A DNA stretch of 64,000 nt, taken from Streptomyces caniferus. Its GTDB lineage: Bacteria; Actinomycetota; Actinomycetes; Streptomycetales; Streptomycetaceae. The stretch spans positions 1,116,001-1,180,000 of the forward strand of contig NZ_BLIN01000003.1 in the NCBI RefSeq assembly GCF_009811555.1. Reading direction: 5' to 3'. The notes beneath the pieces were generated by a model. The model had not been told where the DNA came from. It searched no databases and saw only the letters and a program-made list of their open reading frames with translations. The translations under genes and the position numbers were made by a program. Of this stretch, positions 37,601-46,755 are shown in pieces. Numbering within the stretch: the stretch's first letter is position 1; each line of letters starts with the position of its first letter.

Positions 37601-39525
37601 ACGGCCCGTTCGACCAGCCCGCTGCCGCCGGAGGCCGGGGGGCGTGGCAGGGACATCCGGTCGGCGAGGTCGTCCATCCGCGGCGGCGGTTCCGCTTCCA
37701 AGCCCGGGAAGACGAACGCGAGCCGTGCCCCCGCCTCCGGTGCGTATGGCCCGAAGAAGGGGCTCGGGGTGAACCACACCTCGCCGCGCCCCCGCCAGGG
37801 CAGCCCGCGCGCCAGGATCTTGGCGGCCAGCGCACGCCGCTGCGGGGTGGGGTCGAGGAGGGCGAGCCGGCAGGGGCCGCGGTCCACGGGGGCCTCCGTG
37901 CCCGCCGCGCCACCCCGGCTCCCGTCCGCGTCCCCGTTCCGGTAACCGCCTCCGCCCCCGTTCCCGTCCCCCATGTTCCGTAATTTTTCCGCGAGTTCAC
38001 CGGGCGACTGCGCGGTGAGCCGGGCCAGGCGCCCCGGCTCCGCCGTTCGCAGCGGGGAGCGGCGGGGTACGGGCGGCGGCGCGACGGCGCCCCGGTGCCC
38101 GGGGGCCTCCTCCAGGATGACGTGTGCGTTGATCCCGCCGAAGCCGAAGGCGTTGACACCGGCCCGCAGGGGGGCGCGTCCGGCGTCCCAGGGCTCGGCC
38201 TCGGTGAGCGGACGCATCCGGGTCCGTGCCAGGCCCTCGTGCGGCTCGTCCAGATGCAGGGTCGGCGGCAGGGTGCGGTGGTGGACGGCGAGGGCGGCCT
38301 TGATCAGTCCGGCGATGCCGGCGGCCTGCATGGTGTGGCCGAGCATCGACTTCACCGAGCCCAGGCCGACCGGCGTGCGGCCCGCACCGGGCGGCCCGAA
38401 CACCCGGGCCAGGGTGGCGAGTTCGGCATCGTCACCGACCGGGGTACCCGTGCCGTGCGCCTCCAGCAGGCCGAGTGCGGCGGGGTGTTCCGGATCGAGG
38501 CCGGCGCTCGACCAGGCCTGTTCCAGCGCCCGGATCTGCCCCTCCGTGCGGGGGTTCATCAGGCTCGACGCGCGCCCGTCCCCCGCCACCCCGGCCCCGC
38601 GCAGGACCGCGTACACCCGGTCCCCGTCGCGTTCGGCGTCGGCCAGGCGTTTGAGGAGGACGACGCCGGTGCCTTCGGACAGCAGGGTGCCGTCGGCCCG
38701 GCGGTCGAACGGGCGGATGCACTGGGTGGGGCTGAGGGCGCGCAGTTGGGTGAAGACGCTCCAGAGGGTGGCGATATGGCAGTGGTGCACGGCGCCGGCG
38801 ATCACGCTGTCGCAGCGCCCGGCGGCCAGCAGATCGACGGCCTGCGCCACGGCCAGCAGCGAGGAGGCGCAGGCCGCGTCGAGGGTGTAGGCGGGCCCGC
38901 GGAAGTCCAGCCGGTTGGCGGTCCGGGCGGCGGTGAAGCTGGGCACCAGGCCGATGGAGGCCTCCGGCCGTTCGGGGCCGAGGCTCTCCTGGAAGGCCTC
39001 GCGTACGGCCGAGATCTTCGGCTCCCCCAGTTCCGGGGCGAGTTCGCGCAGGGTGACGGCGAGCTGGTGGGCGGTGCGGACGCGCTGGTCGAGCCGGGCG
39101 GTGGCCACGCCCATGAAGCCGCCCCGGCCGAGGACGACGCCGATCCGGGAGCGGTCGGCGGGCAGCCGCTCCTGGCCGCCGGCGTCGGCGATGGCATCGG
39201 CGATCACGTGCAGCGCGAGCAGTTGGTCGGGCTCGGCGCCCGGGACGGTGGCGGGCATGATGCCGAAGCGGGTGGGGTCGAAGGCGGCCGATTCGTCGAG
39301 GAAGCCGCCCCGCCGGCAGTAGAAGCGGTCGCTGCGGGCGGGGCCCTCGGCGCCGTGCGGGTCGTAGTAGATCTCGGGGTCCCAGCGGCCGGGCGGCACG
39401 TCCGTGATGCAGTCCGTGCCGGCCAGCAGGTTGCGCCAGTACGCGGCGAGATCACCGGCGCCGGGGAAGAGCGCCCCCATGCCGACGATCGCGGCGTCCG
39501 TGGGGCGGGGGCCGGTCTCAGACAT
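34672..39525 (-). CDS. PUFA-synthase-like polypeptide: KS-AT-DH-PPTase
   Basis: The 1617-residue protein contains a ketosynthase (about 9-450, active C219 in LDAACASS), an acyltransferase (600-900, S669 in GHSLGEWT), a low-complexity Pro/Gly linker (900-1090, with nine consecutive glycines), a double-hotdog dehydratase (1100-1400; H1115 in VRDHCVYL and D1271 in LLDAAGQLLGH) and a phosphopantetheinyl transferase (1410-1610; D1489 in GIDIEPV, WCAKEAAAKA). There is no ACP domain, so it must act on the ACP of the other synthase or the free ACP. Codon 515 is TTA (plus-strand TAA at 37981-37983), a predicted bldA control point. Its ATG lies 8 bases inside the upstream gene's end. Confidence 0.92.
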   Translation of the reverse strand: MSETGPRPTDAAIVGMGALFPGAGDLAAYWRNLLAGTDCITDVPPGRWDPEIYYDPHGAEGPARSDRFYCRRGGFLDESAAFDPTRFGIMPATVPGAEPDQLLALHVIADAIADAGGQERLPADRSRIGVVLGRGGFMGVATARLDQRVRTAHQLAVTLRELAPELGEPKISAVREAFQESLGPERPEASIGLVPSFTAARTANRLDFRGPAYTLDAACASSLLAVAQAVDLLAAGRCDSVIAGAVHHCHIATLWSVFTQLRALSPTQCIRPFDRRADGTLLSEGTGVVLLKRLADAERDGDRVYAVLRGAGVAGDGRASSLMNPRTEGQIRALEQAWSSAGLDPEHPAALGLLEAHGTGTPVGDDAELATLARVFGPPGAGRTPVGLGSVKSMLGHTMQAAGIAGLIKAALAVHHRTLPPTLHLDEPHEGLARTRMRPLTEAEPWDAGRAPLRAGVNAFGFGGINAHVILEEAPGHRGAVAPPPVPRRSPLRTAEPGRLARLTAQSPGELAEKLRNMGDGNGGGGGYRNGDADGSRGGAAGTEAPVDRGPCRLALLDPTPQRRALAAKILARGLPWRGRGEVWFTPSPFFGPYAPEAGARLAFVFPGLEAEPPPRMDDLADRMSLPRPPASGGSGLVERAVDTLAVGRLLARALAELGIVPDLLTGHSLGEWTAMVVAGMYPPRAVDTFLDSLRPGSLAVPDLVYAALGCGAAQAAVALEGLERVAVSHDNCPHQSVICGAPEHLAVAVRRLAGQGVRAQEMPFRSGFHTPMWAPYLDQVGAAFDALPLRDPHLPVWSATTAAPFPEDPADVRALVLRHLLEPVRFQQLTRRLHETGVRAFVQIGAGSLTGFVGDTLHGADHLAVAAAGTRGDGWGQLLRTAAALWAEGLNPRWERLEPRGGAAGAADRGTGAERAAVLAVDGAVGSGQVPAPAAVNGAAGPEGAAPPVADRAPGSERAGASVRLDLGSPLVRLGGAAAKGRLFAPADSPPPPNPPPAPSPEGGGGGGGGGALPHPSPSTAEPVRPDPAEPVHPADLARPAPPVQHALDALLAETRAATRTVAAAAARPAPALASRPTPASTYPTTHPSPAPSPSPHRTTRHLSLTTLPYVRDHCVYLQPDDWPEPADRFPVVPMTTLLELAAEAAQEARPGYTVTGYSDVRALRWLPVAPPVDLPVSATPADDGRVRVALGDHAAVTVHLAAHHPSPPPPDSSPLTSCRPAPVSAEALYRDRWMFHGPAFAGVHEVDELAADGIRGTLRALPAPGALLDAAGQLLGHWMQLQLTGDRLVFPATLDRIRLYGPPPRAGALLAATARIREVRPGSVRGDVELRGADGRVWARLEGWTYRRFGADERVWPMKFTPEVCGIGEPRPGGWCLARRRWTDPASQELVMRRYLGAAERARYERCAPRARTAWLLGRIAAKDAVRELLWESGAGPLFPAEVSVGNDDHGRPRPEGPLAAGLHLSLAHKNHVAVALAHRSGPVGIDIEPVTDDPRALEQIALTPAERRLADGLQAREATGGTGRAYWLTALWCAKEAAAKAAGSGLGGRPLEWAVTAAPGDALWVAAPDGRRHLVHLDSVHDLSARHVVAWTGPPPEDRTGTDTPTSTEATHGS
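36491..36560. repeat. C-run/G-run low-complexity hairpin inside the KS-AT-DH-PPTase linker
   Basis: The plus strand switches from runs of C to runs of G around TTC at 36517-36519. TCCCCC-TTC-GGGGGA forms the core of a hairpin of about 11 bp. The G half (36520-36560) has several runs of five or more G, giving G-quadruplex potential. It encodes the PSPE and poly-Gly part of the linker. The reading frame stays open through it. Confidence 0.7.
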
Positions 39526-42500
39526 CGGCCGCCGCCTCCCCGTCCGCCTCCGCCGCCAGGACGACCTGGGGCGAGGTGCCGTGGGCCAGTTCGGCCAGCA
39601 CGGCGTCGGCCGCGGCCCCGGGGTCCAGGAGCGGGATGCCCCGGCGGGCGTAGGCGCGCTCCAGCTCCGGGGTGACCATGCCGCCCCCGTCGGCCGCCCA
39701 GGGCCCCCAGTCGACGGCGAGGACGCGCCCCGCGCCACGGGCCGACCAGGCCCGGGCGAGGGTGTCCAGGGCGTCGTTGGCCGCGGCGTAGTCGGCCTGG
39801 CCGCGGTTGCCGAACACCCCGGCGACGCTGCCGAAGAGGACGAGGAAGCCGGTGTCGTCGCCGGCGGCCGCCCGGAGGTGCCGGGCGCCGTCGACCTTGG
39901 TGGCGAAGACCCGGGCGAAGGAGGCCGGGTCCTTGTCCCGCAGCAGCTTGTCCTCCAGGGTGCCCGCGCCGTGCACGATCCCGTCGAGGCGGCCGTGCCG
40001 GTCCCGGATGTCCCGGACCACGGCGCGTACGGCGGCCGCGTCGGTGACATCGGCCGCGTGGTAGCGCACGGAAGCGGCGAGCGGTTCCAGGGCGGCGAGG
40101 GTGCCGGTGATCTCGCGGCGGGCCAGGACGCGGGTGGCCGCCGCCTCGATCTCCGCCGGTCTGCGCAGCCCTTGGGCGATGAGCGCGGCGCGCAGCGCGA
40201 TGCGGTCGTGGGCATGCGCGAGTGCCGGGTCCTCGGGGGTCTCGTCCAGGGGCGTGCGTCCGAGGAGTTCGATGTGGCAGCCGTGGGCGCGGGCCAGGGC
40301 GTGCGCCGTACGGGCGGTGATGCCGCGCGCGCCGCCGGTCAGCAGCACCACCGAGCCGGCGCCGAGCGGTGGACGGCCGGTGGCGGGCCGGTCGTGGGAC
40401 AGGGGTGTGGGAACGGTGCGCAGGGTGGTGCGGGTGCCGTTGGTGCGGCCGACGACGACCGGTTCGGCGGGGGCGCACAGTTCGGCGAGGAGGTGGGCCG
40501 CGATGCGTTCTGGGCGGTCCTTGGGGTCGATGTCCACGGCGCGGATGAGCACGCCGGGGTATTCGAGGGCCGCCGCACGGGCGAAGCCGCGCAGCCCGGC
40601 GCCGGGCAGGGGGTCGGGAGCGTCCTCGGCGGCGTCCTGGCCGAAGGTGCCGCCGGCCGCGGTGGCCAGCAGCAGCCACCGGGCACCGCTGGTCAGGGCG
40701 GTGCGCAGTCCTGCGTACTGCCCGGGCAGTACGGCACCGCGGCCGGCCCGCAGGGCGCTGAGGTCCACCAGCCCGCCCACCCCGTCGGCGGCGACCTCGG
40801 CCAGCCGCTCGGCGGGGACGGTACGGACCCGTGCCCCGTGGCTCTCCAGGAGGGCGGTGAGGGCGAGCGCCACCCCCTGTCCGTCCTCCACCACGGTGAA
40901 GTCGCTGCCCGCCACCACGTCGGCGGCCGGTCGGCTCGCCGGCGGGCCGAGGGGCGCGACCTCGACGAGGTAGCGGGTGGGGCGGCGCGGCACGGGGGCA
41001 CCGTCGGCTTCGGGCCGGGCGGGCGGGTTCGCGGCGGGGGCCGGTGCGGGCGCGACGACGGCGGCGGGGGCCGGACCCGGCGCGCGGCCGGCGGGATCCG
41101 GTGCGGACTCGGACGACGAGAGGGCCGGCACGGGCGCCGCCGGCTCGGGCTCGCTGCGGGCGGCGGCGATCCAGTCGACGATGCCGCTGATGGTCTTGAC
41201 CCGGGCGAGCTGCTCCACCGCCGACTCCATGGCCCCGTCGGCGTCCTGCGGCAGCCCGATCCGGTCGGCCAGCGCACCGATGATCTCCACCCGCTTGATG
41301 GAGTCCACCGAGAGGTCGGCCTCCAGGTCGAGGTCGGCGTCGAGCATCTCGTGCGGGTATCCGGTCCGGGTGTGGATGATCTCCCGTACGGCTTCGAGGA
41401 GTTCCGCGGGGCTCGGACACGGTGCCGCGGCGGCGGGCGCTTGCCCGTCGGCGGCTCCGTCCGGGCCTTCGGCGCCGGTACCGACGGGCGCCGGGTACGA
41501 CGCGGCGCCGGCGCGCTCGGGAAGGGGCACCGGCGACGCGGCCACGGCGGCCCGCGCCGGCTCCGCCCTCTCGCCCTCCCGCGAGGGCTCCCCCGTCCAC
41601 GAGGCCTCCCCCGTCCACGGGGGCGCCCCCGCCTCCCCCAGATACCGCAGTACGACATCCCGTTGTGCGGCGACCAGCTCCCGCGAGGCCCGCAGGTACT
41701 CCAGCACCGCGGCCTGCCGGGCGGAGTCGCCGGACGCGGGGGCGCTCCCGAGCGCCGCCGCCCCCTCGTGGTCCCTGCGGGTCTCCACGCGTCGCGCCGG
41801 GCGCAGCCCGCCCGGCAGGAGGGCGCCGTCGGCGGTGCGCACCAGATGCCCGTCGACCAGCCACCCCGGGCGGCGCGGCGGGGCCGCGGGCAAGGTCTCG
41901 GTACGCCCATGGAACAGGGCCTCCGGGTCGAACGGGACCCCGGCCGCGGCGAGCCGGGCCAGGACGTGCGGCAGCCGGGCGAGTCCCGGCTCGCCCGGGA
42001 CGTCCAGTGCCACGGCGGTGTGCGGCCGTTCGCCCAGGATGCGCCCGACGAGGCCGGTGAGCACCCGGCCGGGCCCGGCCTCGACGAAGGTGCGCACCCC
42101 GGCGGCGTACATGTCCTCGATCTGGTCCACGAAGCGCACCGGCGCGGCGACCTGGCCCGCCAGGGTGTCGCGTACCGCGGACGCCTCGCGGTCGTACGGG
42201 CGCGCGGTGGCGCCGGACCAGACCGGGAAGGCGGGCACGGACACCTGTGCCGCGGCCAGTTCGGCGGCGAGCGTGTCGCGGGCGGCGGCGAGTTGCGGGC
42301 TGTGGAAGGCACAGGCCACGGGCAGGCGCCGGGCGTCCAGACCGGCCGTGCGCAGCGCCGCCACGGCCGCTTCCACGGCGTCGGTGGGCCCGGAGATCAC
42401 ACTCTGTTCGGGTGCGTTGTGGTTGGCGACGACGACCCCCGCACCGTGGATCAGGTCCCTGACGCGCGCCGGGGTGGCCGCGACGGCGGCCATCGTCCCG

Positions 42501-45500
42501 GGGTCCTCCCCGGCCGCCGCGAGGATGGCCTCGCCGCGGCGGGCGCTGAGCCGGAGCAGCGTCGCGGTGTCATAGGCGCCCGCGGCCCACAGGGCGGTCA
42601 GCTCGCCGTACGAGTGCCCGGCAGTGCAGTCGGGGCGCACGCCGAGCGTGGTGAGCAGCCGGTGCGCGGCGGCGGAGGCGAGGCCGAGCGCCGGCTGGGC
42701 GACGCGGGTGTCGGTGAGGGCGGTCTGCTGGGCGGCCCGCCGCTCGGCGGTGAAGGCGGTGGGCGGGAACATGGCCGCGACCCACCGCGGGTCGGCGTCG
42801 TCCAGGAGGCCGCGCAGCGCGGGGAAGGCGAGGAACAACTCGCCGAGCATTCCGGTCCGTTGGCTGCCCTGGCCGGGGAAGAGGAAGGAGACCAGTCCGG
42901 GGTCGGCGTCCCGGCGGCGCGGATACACGCCCTCGGCGGCGTCGAACCGTCGGGCGGCGGCCAGCTTGACGGCGAGGTCATCGAGGCCGTCGGCCACCAG
43001 GCAGACCTGGACCGGCCCCTGCCCGGACGCGGTGTCGGCGGCCAGGTCGCGCAGCGGCCACGGCCGCCCGGCGGCGTCGTTGTCCGCCAGTCGCGCGGCG
43101 AGACGCTCCATGGCCCGTACGGCGGCGGAGCGGTCGGCGCCCCGGAAGCAGAAGAGTTCGGCGGGCCAGTGCGTCAGGCTGTGGGCGGGCTCGGGGGCGC
43201 CCTCGTAACCGGCCAGGACGGCGTGGTAGTTGGTGCCGCCGAAGCCGAAGGCGCTCACCCCGGCGATGCGCCGCCCCACGGGGACCGGCCAGGGCCGGGC
43301 GCTCCCGGCGTCGAAGCGGAACGGTCCGGTGTCCGCGGCCGGCCGGGTCAGATGCAGGGTCGGCGGCCGGACGCCGGTGTGCACGGCGCGCGCGGCCTTG
43401 ATGAGCCCGGCCAGTCCGGCCGCGCATTTGGTGTGCCCGATCTGCGATTTGACCGAGCCCAGTGTGCAGCTGCCGGGGGTGGCTCCGGCGGCCTCGAACA
43501 CCTCGGTGAGGACGCCGAGTTCGGCCGTGTCGCCGACGACGGTCCCGGTGCCGTGTGCTTCGAGGAGGCCGACCTGCGCGGGGCTGATCCCGGCACGCCG
43601 GTAGGCGCGGTCGAGGGCCCGCCGCTGGCCCTCGGGCCGTGGTGCGGTCAGTCCGAGGGACCGCCCGTCGCTGGAGGTGCCGACCGCCTTGACGACCGCG
43701 TAGATCCGGTCGCCGTCGCGCTCGGCGTCCGCGAGCCGCTTGAGGACCAGGGCGCCGACGCCCTCGCCGAGCGCGATGCCGTCGGCCGTCGCGTCGAAAG
43801 GGCGGCAGCGGCCGGTGGGCGACAGGGCGCGCACGGACGCGAACATCAGGTAGTCGTTGATGCCGTTGTGCAGATCGGCGCCGCCGCACAGCGCCATATC
43901 GCTGTCGTGGTCGCGCAGTTGACGGCATGCCAGGTCGAGGGCGGCGAGCGAGGAGGCGCAGGCGGCGTCCACGGTGCAGTTGGCGCCGCCCAGGTCGAGG
44001 CGGCTCGCGATGCGTCCGGCGATGACGTTGGCGAGGACGCCGGGGAAGGAGTCCTCGGTCAGGCGCGGCAGTGCGGCGTCGAGCTCGGGCGGCAGGTCTC
44101 CCAGGTAGGCCGGGTGCAGGGCGCGCAGGCCGTAGGCGCCCGCCAGTTCGGTGCCCGCCTCGGCGCCGAAGACGACGCTGGTGCGGGCGCGGTCGAAGTC
44201 GCGCTCGGCGTATCCGGCGTCCGCCAGGGCCTTGGCGGCCGCTTCCAGGGCGAGCAGCTGTACCGGCTCGATGGCGGCGAGGGAGGCCGGCGGGATGCCG
44301 TGGGCGAGGGCGTCGAAGGGGACGGCGGGCAGGAAGCCGCCCCAGCGCGACGGGGTGCGTGCGCCCGCCCGCGCGGGGTCCGGGTCGTGGTACGTACCGG
44401 TGTCCCAGCGCTCGGCGGGGACCTCGGTGACGGAGTCGACGCCGGCGACGATGTTGGACCAGAAACGGGCGGCGTCGGCCGCGCCGGGGTAGCAGCACGC
44501 CATCCCGACGATGGCGATGTCCAGCGGCTCCGCCTCCGGCCCCTGGTGCCGGTCCTGATCCGCTTCGGGTGTCGGGAACTGCTCCGCCCGTGCCGTGAGC
44601 TGCGCGGTGGCCCCCTCGGTCACGGCGGTGTGCAGCGCGGCGACGGTGGTGGTGGCGCTGCGGGCGGTGGCGGCCTGGCCCAGCATGTAGAGGCCCTCCC
44701 GGCGCTGTTCGGGCTCCTCCACCGGGGAGGGCGGCCCGCCGTCCGTATGGCGCAGCCCCTTGCTCGCCAGGCGCAGCCGTCCGAGGTTGCGCCGCTCCAG
44801 CTCCTCCCACCGGGCCCGCGGGTCGGTGCCCTGTGCGGCGAGGCGCCGTTCGGCGGCCGCGAACTCCTCGGCGTAGGCCGTCTCGGCGCAGCGGGTGGCA
44901 TGGCCCGGTGCGGTCCGCAGCAGGACGGTCCGGTCGCAGGCGAGGGCGGTGTCCTGGAAGCCGGGGAGGACGGCGCCGGTGGCCACGGCCTCCTCGGTGA
45001 AGAGGTAGGCGGTGCCCATCAGGACGCCGATGCGGGCGCCGAGTTCGGCGAGCGGGGCCGCGGCGGCGGCCACCATGGCGGCGGAGCGGGCGTCGTGGAT
45101 GCCGCCCGCGAAGAGCAGGTCCAGGTCCTCCGCCGTGCCGCCGTGCGTCCGGGCGTGGGCGGTCAGCCGCTCGATCTGCTCCTCCCACAGCGGGAAGCTG
45201 GCCCGGGGACCGATGTGGCCGCCGCACTCCTGGCCCTCGAAGACGAATCTCCGGGCGCCTTCGGCGAGGTAGCGCTCCAGCAGGGCGGGCGCCGGAACAT
45301 GGAGGTAGGTGCGGGTTCCGGCCGCTTCGAGCGGTGCGGCCTGGGCGGGCCGGCCGCCGGCGATCAGCGCGTACGCGGGGGCGAACTCGGCGACGGCGGC
45401 GAGCTGTTCGCGCCGGAGCTCGGGCGGTGCGAAGCCCAGCAGGCCGACGCCCCAGGGCCGCTCGGCCAGCCGCTCGGCGGTCTCGGCCAGCAGCCGGCGC

Positions 45501-46663
45501 ACCTGCGCGCCGTCCATGACGGCGAGGGCGAGGAAGGGCAGTCCGCCCGCGGCGGCGACGGCGTCGGCGAAGGCGGCCTCGTCGCTGACCCGGGTCATCG
45601 GACCCTGGGCGACGGGGAGATGGCGGGCTCCGGGGCGCGGTGCGAGCGGGCGGGTGCGCGCCGCCGCGGCGAGGTGCCCGGTGAGCGCGGACCGTACCGC
45701 CTGTACGAGGCCGCCGGTGGTCCGGTGCCGGGCGGCGAGCCGGGCGGCGAACGCCCCGTCCTGGCCGATGGGGAGCAACTGGGCCTGCAGGTCCCGGGCG
45801 CCGAGGAGGGCGGCGATACGGGCGGGGCCGGGTGGCGCCCCGACGCTCCCGGCGCCGTCCTGGTCGCTGCCCGCGGCCGCCGCGGGGGCGGCGAGGTCCG
45901 GGCGGGTGAGGACGCGGTGGCCCGCGACGAGGGTGGTCTCGCTGCCGTCCATGGCCCGGATCGCGTCGGCGACCGCACGGGGCAGCCGGGCCGCGCTCTC
46001 GGTGGTGAGCGCGAGCTGGGAGTCGAGCAGCACCCCGGCCGCTCCGCCGGCGACGGCCGCGGCGGCGGTGTGCGGGCCGATTCCCCCGGCGGCGAGCACC
46101 GGGACCGTGACGGCCGGGTCGGCGAGTACCCGGGACAGCAGGACGCAGGTGGTGAGTTCGCCCACCCGGCCGCCCGACTCGTGGCCCCGGGCGACGAGTG
46201 CGGTGGCGCCGGCGGCACACGCCGCGGCGGCCTCCTCGGGGGTGGTGATCTCGGCCCATACGCGGCGCCGTCCGCCTCCGGCCCAGTCGTCCGGGCCGGG
46301 AACCGCGCCGCGGTCGGTGGCGGCGTACGCCCGCGGGTCGGCGAGCAGGACGGTGTCGGTCCCGTCGGGCAGATCGGCGGGCGTGAGCGGACACCCCACC
46401 GGCACCCGCACCCCGTGGCGTAATCGCCCGAGCCGGGCGAGCGCCTCGCGCGCGGCGCTAGCGTCCCTGCCGAGGTCCAGCAGGCCGAGCGCGCCCGCGC
46501 GTTCGGCCGCCACGACGACCCGCTCCGCCGGCTCCTCGAAGGGCGTGAGCGCGACGACGAGGTCACGGCCGGCGGCCTTTGGGCGAGGGGGCGCGGCAGC
46601 GGCGGGGCGGGGGTCGCCGGAACCGGTGTGGGGGGTGCCGGGGAGAGGGGGCCAGGGGGCCAC
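39518..46663 (-). CDS. PUFA-synthase-like polypeptide: NMO-NMO-KS-AT-ACP-KR
   Basis: The 2381-residue protein starts with two tandem nitronate-monooxygenase-like flavin domains (about 33-290 and 348-640; FEGQECGGHIGPR in the second), like PfaD enoyl reductases but fused in cis. Then come KS (714-1145, C902), AT (1258-1560, S1351 in GHSYGEL), one ACP (S1788 in LSVDSIKRVEI) and KR (about 2090-2330; TGGARGITA, Y2292). This is an iterative polyketide or fatty acid synthase related to the EPA-like loci of Streptomyces. GTG 46663 is chosen because AGAAGGAG precedes it; an ATG at 46777 would lie in the promoter. Codon 81 is TTA (plus-strand TAA at 46421-46423). Confidence 0.92.
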   Translation of the reverse strand: MAPWPPLPGTPHTGSGDPRPAAAAPPRPKAAGRDLVVALTPFEEPAERVVVAAERAGALGLLDLGRDASAAREALARLGRLRHGVRVPVGCPLTPADLPDGTDTVLLADPRAYAATDRGAVPGPDDWAGGGRRRVWAEITTPEEAAAACAAGATALVARGHESGGRVGELTTCVLLSRVLADPAVTVPVLAAGGIGPHTAAAAVAGGAAGVLLDSQLALTTESAARLPRAVADAIRAMDGSETTLVAGHRVLTRPDLAAPAAAAGSDQDGAGSVGAPPGPARIAALLGARDLQAQLLPIGQDGAFAARLAARHRTTGGLVQAVRSALTGHLAAAARTRPLAPRPGARHLPVAQGPMTRVSDEAAFADAVAAAGGLPFLALAVMDGAQVRRLLAETAERLAERPWGVGLLGFAPPELRREQLAAVAEFAPAYALIAGGRPAQAAPLEAAGTRTYLHVPAPALLERYLAEGARRFVFEGQECGGHIGPRASFPLWEEQIERLTAHARTHGGTAEDLDLLFAGGIHDARSAAMVAAAAAPLAELGARIGVLMGTAYLFTEEAVATGAVLPGFQDTALACDRTVLLRTAPGHATRCAETAYAEEFAAAERRLAAQGTDPRARWEELERRNLGRLRLASKGLRHTDGGPPSPVEEPEQRREGLYMLGQAATARSATTTVAALHTAVTEGATAQLTARAEQFPTPEADQDRHQGPEAEPLDIAIVGMACCYPGAADAARFWSNIVAGVDSVTEVPAERWDTGTYHDPDPARAGARTPSRWGGFLPAVPFDALAHGIPPASLAAIEPVQLLALEAAAKALADAGYAERDFDRARTSVVFGAEAGTELAGAYGLRALHPAYLGDLPPELDAALPRLTEDSFPGVLANVIAGRIASRLDLGGANCTVDAACASSLAALDLACRQLRDHDSDMALCGGADLHNGINDYLMFASVRALSPTGRCRPFDATADGIALGEGVGALVLKRLADAERDGDRIYAVVKAVGTSSDGRSLGLTAPRPEGQRRALDRAYRRAGISPAQVGLLEAHGTGTVVGDTAELGVLTEVFEAAGATPGSCTLGSVKSQIGHTKCAAGLAGLIKAARAVHTGVRPPTLHLTRPAADTGPFRFDAGSARPWPVPVGRRIAGVSAFGFGGTNYHAVLAGYEGAPEPAHSLTHWPAELFCFRGADRSAAVRAMERLAARLADNDAAGRPWPLRDLAADTASGQGPVQVCLVADGLDDLAVKLAAARRFDAAEGVYPRRRDADPGLVSFLFPGQGSQRTGMLGELFLAFPALRGLLDDADPRWVAAMFPPTAFTAERRAAQQTALTDTRVAQPALGLASAAAHRLLTTLGVRPDCTAGHSYGELTALWAAGAYDTATLLRLSARRGEAILAAAGEDPGTMAAVAATPARVRDLIHGAGVVVANHNAPEQSVISGPTDAVEAAVAALRTAGLDARRLPVACAFHSPQLAAARDTLAAELAAAQVSVPAFPVWSGATARPYDREASAVRDTLAGQVAAPVRFVDQIEDMYAAGVRTFVEAGPGRVLTGLVGRILGERPHTAVALDVPGEPGLARLPHVLARLAAAGVPFDPEALFHGRTETLPAAPPRRPGWLVDGHLVRTADGALLPGGLRPARRVETRRDHEGAAALGSAPASGDSARQAAVLEYLRASRELVAAQRDVVLRYLGEAGAPPWTGEASWTGEPSREGERAEPARAAVAASPVPLPERAGAASYPAPVGTGAEGPDGAADGQAPAAAAPCPSPAELLEAVREIIHTRTGYPHEMLDADLDLEADLSVDSIKRVEIIGALADRIGLPQDADGAMESAVEQLARVKTISGIVDWIAAARSEPEPAAPVPALSSSESAPDPAGRAPGPAPAAVVAPAPAPAANPPARPEADGAPVPRRPTRYLVEVAPLGPPASRPAADVVAGSDFTVVEDGQGVALALTALLESHGARVRTVPAERLAEVAADGVGGLVDLSALRAGRGAVLPGQYAGLRTALTSGARWLLLATAAGGTFGQDAAEDAPDPLPGAGLRGFARAAALEYPGVLIRAVDIDPKDRPERIAAHLLAELCAPAEPVVVGRTNGTRTTLRTVPTPLSHDRPATGRPPLGAGSVVLLTGGARGITARTAHALARAHGCHIELLGRTPLDETPEDPALAHAHDRIALRAALIAQGLRRPAEIEAAATRVLARREITGTLAALEPLAASVRYHAADVTDAAAVRAVVRDIRDRHGRLDGIVHGAGTLEDKLLRDKDPASFARVFATKVDGARHLRAAAGDDTGFLVLFGSVAGVFGNRGQADYAAANDALDTLARAWSARGAGRVLAVDWGPWAADGGGMVTPELERAYARRGIPLLDPGAAADAVLAELAHGTSPQVVLAAEADGEAAADV

Positions 46664-46755
46664 GGGCGCTCCTTCTGCTGGGGGCGGACACGCTCTACCA
46701 CTGCCACCTGCGGTAACCAACGGTGAAGGCATGGCCTGACCCGTTGATGCCGCGT

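Noticed and set aside
34534..37983. An 1149-codon open frame on the plus strand opposite the KS-AT-DH-PPTase gene
   Set aside because: Same GC-shadow effect; composition is low-complexity and no family motif is seen.
39404..46423. A 2339-codon open frame on the plus strand opposite the large synthase
   Set aside because: It is an antisense shadow caused by third-position GC. The minus strand carries contiguous KS, AT, ACP and KR motifs, while the plus product is Gly/Ala/Arg-rich with no domain.
29357..46663. Enediyne or modular type I PKS cluster
   Set aside because: No enediyne accessory genes and no repeating modules. The NMO and PPTase fusions fit secondary-lipid synthases.
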